In this document: piece by piece, positions 31,244 to 42,791 of the stretch
Numbering within the stretch: the stretch's first letter is position 1
Layout: each line of letters opens with the position of its first letter
Notes under the pieces: model-generated
What the model was told of the DNA's origin: nothing
Seen by the model: the letters and a program-made list of their open reading frames with translations, nothing else
The model's database searches: none
DNA from: Phenylobacterium sp.
GTDB lineage: Bacteria; Pseudomonadota; Alphaproteobacteria; Caulobacterales; Caulobacteraceae
Length of the DNA stretch: 64,000 bases
Assembly (NCBI RefSeq): GCF_004297125.1
Contig: NZ_SCVD01000026.1
Coordinates: 1-64,000 of the forward strand
Direction: 5' to 3'
Translations under genes and position numbers: made by a program

Positions 31244-31398
31244 TGCTTCTAAGTGAAACTTCGCAAACGCCTCTCTTTCAACCAACCTGGACCACTTTTG
31301 ATCTTTGACGGGGAAATTCCGTCATAGTGGTCCTAGATAATGGAATCTGATGCGCTTTTGGGCAGAGAAGGGCGGGCGGAGTCCGCCGATGCGGCGCC

Positions 31399-33198
31399 CT
31401 AGGCGGGCAGGACGTCGAAGGCGATGGTCAGCCGCCGTCCGTCCCCGGAAAACGGGACGGTGCCGTGCCACATGTAGGACGGGAACAGCGCCAGCCGACC
31501 GACCTGGGGTTGGATGAAATACCCGGGCTCGAGCGCCTCCGGTGTCGGCACGCCTGGCTGCCCGAAGCGCAGCCACCCCTCGCGACCGGGGCCTCCGACA
31601 GCAGGCGGCAGCTCGATGTAGCAGGCCGAGGAGAGCCAGCCCTGGGGATGCACATGGTCCACGTGGAAGCCGCCCGGCCGTAACCGGACCGACCACATTC
31701 CCTTGATGCGGTAATCGCCCGTGTTCCGCGCCCGTAGTGGATCGGACCCGGCGCCCAGGAACGCCATGTGACGCCGGATCGGCCCGTCGATCGCGGCCGC
31801 AAACGCGCGGATCGCCGGGTGCTCGCTGCGCAGCAGGTTCGCGCTGGTCTGGGCGCCGTGGCGCAGGGACTGATCCAGGGGATGGGCGTGCAGGCCGTGC
31901 AGATCGGTCAGCCCGATGGCAAGGTCGGCGAGGTAGTCCTCAAGCACGGCCCATCCGGCCGGCGTGTCGAGCGGCCAGTCGCCGACCAGGGCTTCATAGT
32001 CGTAGAGGGCCGCGGCGGCGGGATCGCCCAGCATCCGCCAGGCCGTCCACTGGGCGGCGATCAGGCCCTGGTCCAGCGGGTGGCGCGCGCGCGCCGCCTC
32101 GATCCGGGCCAGCGCCGCCTCGGCGAGGCCGGCGGCCAGATGCACATCGATGGCCTTGCGCACCACGACATCCGCGTCGGGCGCCAGGGCCTCGGCGCGC
32201 AGGGCGTGGGCCAGCGCGCGGTCCGGATCGAAGGACATGGCGAGGTGGGCCGCGGTGATCTCCAGCGCGGCGTCGCCTGCGACAGGGTCGGCGGTGAGCA
32301 TCCGATAGGCGCCGGCGATGTCGCCCGCGTACTCGCACAACCGGGCGCGCAGCATCCGCTGCGGCGGGGTGACCGCCTTCGGCAGGACCGCCGTCGCCGC
32401 CGCGAGGTCGCCGGTCCGCATCCAGACGAGCTGGGCCAGGTCGCGGAGCGCATCCGCATAGTCCGGCCGCCGCCGCAGGGCCTCGCGGAACGCGGCTTCG
32501 GCGTCGTCGAAGCGGTTCTGGCTCTGCAGCGCCCGGGCCAGGACAAGCCAGGTCTCGGGCGCCTCGCCGCCCGCCGCCAGGGCGGCCCGAGCCGCGGCTT
32601 CCGCCCGGCCCGCCTCGCCCGCGTCGCCCAGGGCCGCCGCCAGATTGTGCAGGGGCACGGGCTTGCCGGGCTGCAGCGCGACGACGCGGTCGCGTTCGAC
32701 CAGGCACTCCTCCATGCGGTCCAAGGCCTGGAACGCCTTTGCCCGCTCCGCCAGCAGCGCGGGCCGGGGTTGCAGGACCGCCGCGGCGGGGCCCGTCACG
32801 CGCACCAGGTCGTCATGCCGGCCCAGCGCGTTCAACAGCCGCGCCAGTTCGAGGGCGGCGTCCTGGCGAGCCGGGTCGAGCGCCAGCGCACCGCGCAGCT
32901 CGCGTTCCGCGCCCCCGGTCTCGCCAAGCATCCGCAAGGCCGCGCCCAGCAGACAGCGCGCATCGGCCTGTCCGGGCGCCGCGCGCACGGCCGGCTCCAG
33001 CAGCGCCCGCGCCTCGCCGAACCGGCGCTGATCCATAAGACCGGCGGCGTTCCGCAGGCGCGTGGCGAGCTCCGGGGCGAGGCCGGCGGTCAGCGGCGCC
33101 TCCTGGAACCTGCGATGGCGTCTGCGGTGTCTCTCACCCGGAAACCTTAGCCATCGAACGGCCGGCCCGAAGCCATAACCGCCGGTGCGCGGCCGCAC
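31399..33198 (-). CDS. TPR-repeat protein with C-terminal 2OG-Fe(II) oxygenase domain
   Basis: A 599-residue protein. Residues about 38-260 are tetratricopeptide repeats (for example FGEARALLEPAVRAAPGQAD and FDDAEAAFREALRRRPDYAD), a helical middle follows, and residues about 450-599 are a 2-oxoglutarate/Fe(II) oxygenase-like double-stranded beta-helix: FHVDHVHPQGWLSSACYIEL carries the proximal His/Asp ligands, SYMWHGTVPF the distal His and RRLTIAFD the 2OG-binding Arg. No signal peptide is apparent. The first 35 residues are Arg-rich and the GTG start at 33198 has no clear ribosome site, so the true start may be later. Such genes sit beside TonB receptor genes in Caulobacterales; the target is unknown. 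Confidence 0.82.
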   Translation of the reverse strand: MRPRTGGYGFGPAVRWLRFPGERHRRRHRRFQEAPLTAGLAPELATRLRNAAGLMDQRRFGEARALLEPAVRAAPGQADARCLLGAALRMLGETGGAERELRGALALDPARQDAALELARLLNALGRHDDLVRVTGPAAAVLQPRPALLAERAKAFQALDRMEECLVERDRVVALQPGKPVPLHNLAAALGDAGEAGRAEAAARAALAAGGEAPETWLVLARALQSQNRFDDAEAAFREALRRRPDYADALRDLAQLVWMRTGDLAAATAVLPKAVTPPQRMLRARLCEYAGDIAGAYRMLTADPVAGDAALEITAAHLAMSFDPDRALAHALRAEALAPDADVVVRKAIDVHLAAGLAEAALARIEAARARHPLDQGLIAAQWTAWRMLGDPAAAALYDYEALVGDWPLDTPAGWAVLEDYLADLAIGLTDLHGLHAHPLDQSLRHGAQTSANLLRSEHPAIRAFAAAIDGPIRRHMAFLGAGSDPLRARNTGDYRIKGMWSVRLRPGGFHVDHVHPQGWLSSACYIELPPAVGGPGREGWLRFGQPGVPTPEALEPGYFIQPQVGRLALFPSYMWHGTVPFSGDGRRLTIAFDVLPA

Positions 33199-33288
33199 AT
33201 CGGCCGGCAGCTCAGGATTCGGCCGACAGGACGGGCGCCGGCGCCCACGTGGGCGGCGCCTCGGGGTTGCGAGCGGAGCCGCCGTCGC

Positions 33289-34326
33289 TCACCAGGTCAG
33301 GACGACCTTGCCGGAGTCCCCTCCGAGCGCAGTCGAGAAGGCGGCTTCGAACGCGCGCGCCTCGAAGCGATGGGTGATGAGGGGCGTGAGATCCAGGCCT
33401 CCTCGGATCAGGCCGAACATCTTGCGCCAGGTGGTGAACATCTCGCGCCCGTAGACGCCTTTGATGGTCAGCGCCTTCAGGATGATCCGCGACCAGACCA
33501 CCTCCATCGCCTTGCCCGGGATACCCAGCATGGCGAGCTTGCCGCCCATGGCCAGCGCATCGACCGCCTGCTCTATCGCCGACGCCGCGCCCGACATCTC
33601 CAGCGCCACGCCGAACCCATCGGGGATGCGCAGCTCGGCCATCACGTCCTTCAGGTCCTCCGTCAGGACGTTGACAGGCCGCACGTCCGAGAGCTTGGCC
33701 GCGAGGGCCAGGCGGAACGCATTGTGGTCGGTGATCACCACGGTCCGGGCGCCGGCGGCGCGGGCGATCGCCGCGGCCATGATGCCGATCGGCCCGGCCC
33801 CGGTGACCAGCACATCCTCGCCCAGCAGCTCGAACTGCTGGGCCGTGTGCATGGCGTTGCCGAACGGATCGAGGATCGCCCCGATCTCGTCCGTCACCTC
33901 GTCGGGCAGCGGCACGACGTTGAACGCCGGGATCGACAGGTACTCGGCGAAGGCCCCCTGGCGGTTCACGCCGACGCCCACCGTCTCGGGATCCAGGTGG
34001 AAGTGACCGGCGCGGCTGGCGGCCGAGTGCAGGTTGACGATGTGCCCTTCGCCCGAGACGCGTTCGCCCAACCTCAGGGGACGCGTCACACGGCCGCCGA
34101 TCTCGACGATTTCACCCGAGAACTCGTGGCCGACGATCATGGGCGTCGGCACGGTGGCCGCCGCCCATTCATCCCAGTTCCAGATGTGCAGGTCGGTGCC
34201 GCAGATCGCGGTGCGCTTGACCTTGATCAGCACGTCCTCCGGGCCGACGGCGGGCGCCTTCGCCTCGACACCCCAGAGCCCCGGTTCCGGCCGGCTCTTC
34301 TCCAAGGCGAACATCGCATTCGTCAT
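33289..34326 (-). CDS. tdh: L-threonine 3-dehydrogenase
   Basis: A 345-residue NAD-dependent MDR enzyme that oxidises L-threonine to 2-amino-3-ketobutyrate, the substrate of the neighbouring Kbl. Catalytic zinc ligands are C42 (AICGTDLH), H67 and E68 (GHEFSGE). The Rossmann motif is GAGPIGIMAAAIA; NRQGAFAEY and PFGNAMHTA are Tdh-specific. The structural-zinc lobe has lost its cysteines: positions matching E. coli C93, C96, C99 and C107 are N98, S101, S104 and D112 at exactly the same spacing. The start overlaps the kbl stop (ATGA), so translation is coupled. Function is still very likely because the rest of the protein is Tdh throughout. Confidence 0.93.
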   Translation of the reverse strand: MTNAMFALEKSRPEPGLWGVEAKAPAVGPEDVLIKVKRTAICGTDLHIWNWDEWAAATVPTPMIVGHEFSGEIVEIGGRVTRPLRLGERVSGEGHIVNLHSAASRAGHFHLDPETVGVGVNRQGAFAEYLSIPAFNVVPLPDEVTDEIGAILDPFGNAMHTAQQFELLGEDVLVTGAGPIGIMAAAIARAAGARTVVITDHNAFRLALAAKLSDVRPVNVLTEDLKDVMAELRIPDGFGVALEMSGAASAIEQAVDALAMGGKLAMLGIPGKAMEVVWSRIILKALTIKGVYGREMFTTWRKMFGLIRGGLDLTPLITHRFEARAFEAAFSTALGGDSGKVVLTW

Positions 34327-35543
34327 CCCGCGGCCGCCCCGCAGATCTCCCGCGCCTTCACGAACGCCTCCACTGCAAAATCCAAATCCGCCGGCGTGTG
34401 CGCGGCGGACACCTGGGTCCGGATGCGCGCCTGGTCCTTGGGCACCACCGGGAACGAGAAGCCGGTCACGAACACGCGGAGGTCCAGCAGCTCGCGCGCC
34501 ATGCTCTGGGCCAGCCGCGCGTCGCCGAGGAGAACCGGGATGATCGGGTGCTGGCCGGGGTTCAGCTTGAAGCCCGCCTCCGTCAGGGCGCCGCGGAAAT
34601 GGGCGGCGTTGCGGACGATCTGCCGGCGCAGGTCGTCGCCCTCGGGGCCCTTGGCGATCTCAATGGCCGCCAGCGACGCGCCGCAGATCGAGGGCGCGAG
34701 CGCGTTGGAGAACAGATAGGGCCGAGCCTTCTGGCGCAGCAGGGCGATCACGTCGCGGCGCGCGCAGATGAAGCCGCCCATCGCCCCGCCCAACGCCTTG
34801 CCGAAGGTGCCGGTGACGATGTCGACCTGGTCGGCCACGCCTTGCAGCGCGCCGACACCGCGACCTGTCGGGCCGACGACGCCCGTGGCGTGGCAGTCAT
34901 CGACCATCGTCAGCGCGTCGTAGCGGGCCGCGAGGTCGGTGATCGCCGACAGGTTGGCGAGGTAGCCATCCATCGAGAAGACGCCGTCGGTGACGATCAG
35001 GATGGTGCGAGCACCCTCCGTCCGGGCGGCCTTCAGCTGGCCTTCCAGGTCGTCCATGTCATTGTTGGCGAACCGGTAGCGTCGGGCCTTGCTGAGCCGG
35101 ACGCCGTCGATGATCGAGGCGTGGTTCAGGCTGTCCGAAATGATCGCGTCCTGGTCGTCCAGCAGCGGCTCGAACACCGCGCCGTTGGCGTCGAATGCGG
35201 CGGCGAACAGGATCGCGTCCTCGTAGCCGAGGTAGCTGGAGATCGCGCTCTCGAGCTCCTTGTGGAGCTCGTGGGTGCCGCAGATGAACCGGACCGAGGC
35301 GAAGCCGGCGCCGCCTGCGCTGGTGGCCGCGATGGCGGCCGAGACGATCCGCTGGTCGCCGGCCAGGCCGAGGTAGTTGTTGGCGCAGAGGTTGATCGCC
35401 TCGACCTCGCGGCCGTCCTCGTCGCGCAGCCGCACATGGGCGCCCTGGCGCGACAGCAACACCCGTTCGGGCTTGGTCAGGCCCTGGGCCTGGATCTCCT
35501 CCAGGATCGCGCGCTGGCGTTCATAGAACGCGTTGTCCGGCAT
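34323..35543 (-). CDS. kbl: 2-amino-3-ketobutyrate CoA ligase
   Basis: A 406-residue PLP enzyme of the alpha-oxoamine synthase family that splits 2-amino-3-ketobutyrate with CoA into glycine and acetyl-CoA. Motifs: CANNYLGLAG near the N-terminus, SLNHASIIDG, DDCHATGVVG (the Asp binding the PLP nitrogen), and TFGKALGGAMGG with the Schiff-base lysine K249. Length and motifs match E. coli Kbl (398 residues). It is the first gene of kbl-tdh and lies 66 bp after the XRE-cupin regulator gene, with a palindromic site between them. Confidence 0.95.
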   Translation of the reverse strand: MPDNAFYERQRAILEEIQAQGLTKPERVLLSRQGAHVRLRDEDGREVEAINLCANNYLGLAGDQRIVSAAIAATSAGGAGFASVRFICGTHELHKELESAISSYLGYEDAILFAAAFDANGAVFEPLLDDQDAIISDSLNHASIIDGVRLSKARRYRFANNDMDDLEGQLKAARTEGARTILIVTDGVFSMDGYLANLSAITDLAARYDALTMVDDCHATGVVGPTGRGVGALQGVADQVDIVTGTFGKALGGAMGGFICARRDVIALLRQKARPYLFSNALAPSICGASLAAIEIAKGPEGDDLRRQIVRNAAHFRGALTEAGFKLNPGQHPIIPVLLGDARLAQSMARELLDLRVFVTGFSFPVVPKDQARIRTQVSAAHTPADLDFAVEAFVKAREICGAAAG

Positions 35544-35577
35544 CGGCAGCCTCCTGGCGCCAAGCCGTACGTCATAC

Positions 35578-35609
35578 TGGAATTCATGTCTAGTATAATG
35601 GAATTTCCA
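35578..35609. promoter_or_regulatory. Operator-like repeats ahead of kbl-tdh
   Basis: TGGAATTTCCA (35599-35609) is a near-perfect 11-base palindrome that starts right after the regulator's stop codon. A second half-matching TGGAATTCA is at 35578-35586, so the two TGGAATT units are 21 bp (two helical turns) apart. The 66-bp gap is AT-rich, as expected for the kbl promoter. The adjacent XRE-cupin protein is the natural candidate to bind. Confidence 0.5.
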
Positions 35610-36176
35610 CTATGAGATAACCACCAGGATGGCCTGGGCGGGGGCGCCGGTCTCGTTCCGGATCGCGTGCGGCACGTCGGCCGGATAGCGCGCGATCCCC
35701 CCGGCCCCGACCGTGGCCGTCGTATCCCCGCTCATCACCGCCAACTCGCCGCCGAGGACGGTGAGGTGTTCGTGACTGCCGCGGGTGTGGGCCTCGGACA
35801 CCAGTTCCCCGAAGGGCGCGATATCCAGCAGATAGAACTCCATGGACCCCGCCTTATCCGCCGGGCTGAGGATCCGCAGCACGCATTGGCCGTCCTCTGT
35901 GCGGATTTCGGGCACGAAGGACGCCGCCGTGACGTCGATGCGACCACGTCGCTCGATCCGCTGATGGCCGACGAACTCCGACAGCTCCACACCCAGCGCG
36001 TGGGACAGGTGCCATACGGTGGCCAGGGTGGGGTTGGCCTGGCTGCGCTCGATTTGCGACAGCATCGAGCGCGAGACCCCCGACGCCGCCGAGAGCTCGT
36101 CCAGAGTGAGGCCGCGCTCCTTGCGGAGGGCCTGCAGGCGAGGGCCGATGGCGGGCGGGGCTTGTCTGGCGGGCAT
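35610..36176 (-). CDS. XRE-family regulator with cupin domain
   Basis: A 188-residue protein. Residues 10-65 are an XRE/Cro-type HTH (LQALRKERGLTLDELSAASG, then VSRSMLSQIERSQANPTLAT), and residues about 110-185 are a cupin_2 sensor (SHEHLTVLGGELAV and YPADVPHAIRNETG, with His residues that may bind metal or ligand). This family includes SutR-like and PuuR-like regulators of amino-acid and polyamine metabolism. It lies immediately upstream of kbl-tdh in the same direction, and the operator-like repeats between them point to control of threonine catabolism, possibly sensing threonine or glycine. Confidence 0.85.
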   Translation of the reverse strand: MPARQAPPAIGPRLQALRKERGLTLDELSAASGVSRSMLSQIERSQANPTLATVWHLSHALGVELSEFVGHQRIERRGRIDVTAASFVPEIRTEDGQCVLRILSPADKAGSMEFYLLDIAPFGELVSEAHTRGSHEHLTVLGGELAVMSGDTTATVGAGGIARYPADVPHAIRNETGAPAQAILVVIS

Positions 36177-36317
36177 AGCGTCGTGGGTTGGAGCGGCTGG
36201 TGACGCTTGTGATAGCGCCGTTCAGCAACGGTGAACACGCAGACCTCCCCCATCACCTGCGGATTCCCGGCCGCGGCCGCCGCTGGCCGCCATATTCGAG
36301 GCGCGCGCCTTGAATTT

Positions 36318-36350
36318 CGGCTCCTTGAACGAGCCGTCCCGGACGGGACG
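36318..36350 (-). terminator. Two overlapping hairpins after gltD
   Basis: CGGCTC with GAGCCG (36318-36323/36331-36336, 7-base loop) and CGTCCC with GGGACG (36335-36340/36345-36350, 4-base loop) share two bases, so only one can form at a time. They lie 17-49 bp beyond the gltD stop in the 190-bp gap before the XRE-cupin gene. On the minus strand the first is followed by AAATTC, not a T run. Probable gltBD transcript end. Confidence 0.4.
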
Positions 36351-36366
36351 AGTTCCGCCAGGCGCC

Positions 36367-37818
36367 CTAACGGGGCAGCGTGGAGGAACCCATCAGGTGG
36401 GCGTCGACGGCGCGGGCGCATTGGCGTCCCTCGCGAATGGCCCAGACCACCAGGGACTGGCCGCGCCGCGCGTCGCCGCAGGCGAAGATGTTGGGCTGCG
36501 AGGTCCGATAGTCGTTGGTGTCGGCCAGGACGGCGCCACGCGGATCGAGGTCCACACAGCTCTGCTCCACCACGCCGGCCTTCGTCGGACCGACGAACCC
36601 CATCGCCAGGAACACCAAGTCGGCTTTCAGTTCGAACTCCGATCCGGCGATCTCGCGCATCTGCATCCGGCCGTCGGCGCCGGCGATCCATTCGAGGCGC
36701 ACGCACTCGATGGCGGTGACGCGGCCGTCCTGCCCGATGAACCGTTTCGTCGCCACGGCGAACTCGCGCTCGACGCCCTCCTGGTGCGAGGACGAGGTGC
36801 GGAGCTTCAGCGGCCAATCGGGCCAGGTCAGAGCCTTGTTCTCGTGCTCGGGCGGCATCGGCATGATCTCGAGCTGAACCACCGAGGCCGCGCCCTGGCG
36901 GTTCGACGTGCCGATGCAGTCCGACCCGGTGTCGCCGCCGCCGATCACCACCACGTGCTTGCCCTGGGCGTCGATCGCGCCCGTCGGCGCGGCGATAGCC
37001 TCTTCGTCGCCGGCGTTGCGCTTGTTCTGCTGGGTCAGGAACTCCATGGCGAAGTGAACGCCCGCCAGATTGCGGCCGGGGATGGGCAGGTCGCGCGGAT
37101 CCTCGGCGCCACAGGCCATCACCAGCACGTCGTAGTCGTCCAACAGGCGTTGGACCGAAACCATTCCACCGACTTCGAACCCGGTGCGGAAGATCACGCC
37201 CTCGGCCTCCATCTGCCGGACGCGCCGGTCGATGAGGTGCTTCTCCATCTTGAAGTCGGGGATGCCGTAACGCAGCAGGCCGCCGATGCGGTCCGACTTC
37301 TCGAAGACGGTCGTGGCGTGGCCCGCCCGGGCGAGCTGCTGGGCGCAGGCCAGGCCGGCGGGGCCCGACCCCACCACGCCCACCCGCTTGCCGGTGCCCC
37401 GGCGCGAGGGCTCGGGCGTGATCCAGTTCTCGTCCCAGCCCCGGTCGATGATCTGGCACTCGATCGACTTGATGGTCACGGGGGTGTCCGGGATGTTCAG
37501 GGTGCAGGCGGCCTCGCACGGGGCGGGGCAGATGCGGCCGGTGAACTCCGGGAAGTTGTTCGTGGACTGCAGGTTGTCCAGCGCCGCGCGCCACTGGTCG
37601 CGATGGACCAGCTCATTGAAGTCCGGGATCTGGTTGTTCACCGGGCAGCCCTGGTGACAGAACGGGATCCCGCAGCTCATGCAGCGCGAGGCCTGCTGGC
37701 GCAGTTCGTCCCGCGGCAACGGCAGGACGAACTCCTTCCAGTGCTTCAGGCGCTCGACGACCGGCGCATAGCCGCGGTCCTTGCGCTCGAAGTCGAGAAA
37801 TCCGGTCGGCTTACCCAT
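36367..37818 (-). CDS. gltD: Glutamate synthase (NADPH) small subunit
   Basis: A 483-residue flavoprotein that passes electrons from NADPH through FAD and two [4Fe-4S] clusters to GltB. The N-terminal cluster ligands are in CMSCGIPFCHQGCPVNN and CPAPCEAAC; the FAD loop is VGSGPAGLACAQQLARAG; the NADPH-binding loop is GGGDTGSDCIGT; and GxxxAxGD appears as IFACGDARRGQSLVVWAI. Length equals that of E. coli GltD (472) within a few percent. It starts 19 bp after the gltB stop, forming the gltBD operon that makes glutamate from glutamine and 2-oxoglutarate. Confidence 0.97.
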   Translation of the reverse strand: MGKPTGFLDFERKDRGYAPVVERLKHWKEFVLPLPRDELRQQASRCMSCGIPFCHQGCPVNNQIPDFNELVHRDQWRAALDNLQSTNNFPEFTGRICPAPCEAACTLNIPDTPVTIKSIECQIIDRGWDENWITPEPSRRGTGKRVGVVGSGPAGLACAQQLARAGHATTVFEKSDRIGGLLRYGIPDFKMEKHLIDRRVRQMEAEGVIFRTGFEVGGMVSVQRLLDDYDVLVMACGAEDPRDLPIPGRNLAGVHFAMEFLTQQNKRNAGDEEAIAAPTGAIDAQGKHVVVIGGGDTGSDCIGTSNRQGAASVVQLEIMPMPPEHENKALTWPDWPLKLRTSSSHQEGVEREFAVATKRFIGQDGRVTAIECVRLEWIAGADGRMQMREIAGSEFELKADLVFLAMGFVGPTKAGVVEQSCVDLDPRGAVLADTNDYRTSQPNIFACGDARRGQSLVVWAIREGRQCARAVDAHLMGSSTLPR

Positions 37819-37837
37819 CGTAGTTCCCCCGTCCGGA

Positions 37838-42484
<4,647 letters not shown>

Positions 42485-42791
42485 GTCCTCATCCCCGGCG
42501 CGCGCACGGGCCGCGCTCAGGCCCCTGCGATCGCCGCGCGGGTTCTACGCGGTAGAATTCTCCCTTGTCGATGACGGAGTTCGCAGGCTGGAGGTACAAA
42601 ATTTCCGATCGCCGACCAAACTCGTCGAGAGCTTGCACCCGTCGGAAGCCGTGGGCGTCGGAGTATCGGCATGCGCAGCGGCGCCCTCCGACCCCATCGG
42701 GTCGAAATGCCGCAGCCTTGAGTCTCTGGGGTCTTCGGACCGCCACCGCCGCGACCGACGCGCCGGCAGCGGAACCGCAGGCGCGGACAAA
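42485..42791. other. Intergenic region between gltB and a TonB receptor gene
   Basis: 307 bp that must contain the gltB promoter and the 3' end of the upstream receptor transcript. The segment 42545-42610 is AT-richer (TAGAATTCTCCC, TACAAAATTTCC) and is the best place for the promoter. No gene, clear operator or strong hairpin was seen. Confidence 0.4.

Noticed and set aside
31053..31308. Plus-strand frame of about 85 codons in the gap upstream of the TonB receptor gene
   Set aside because: No start site, and Ser/Thr-rich random-looking translation; it runs through the two palindromes, so regulatory DNA is the better reading.
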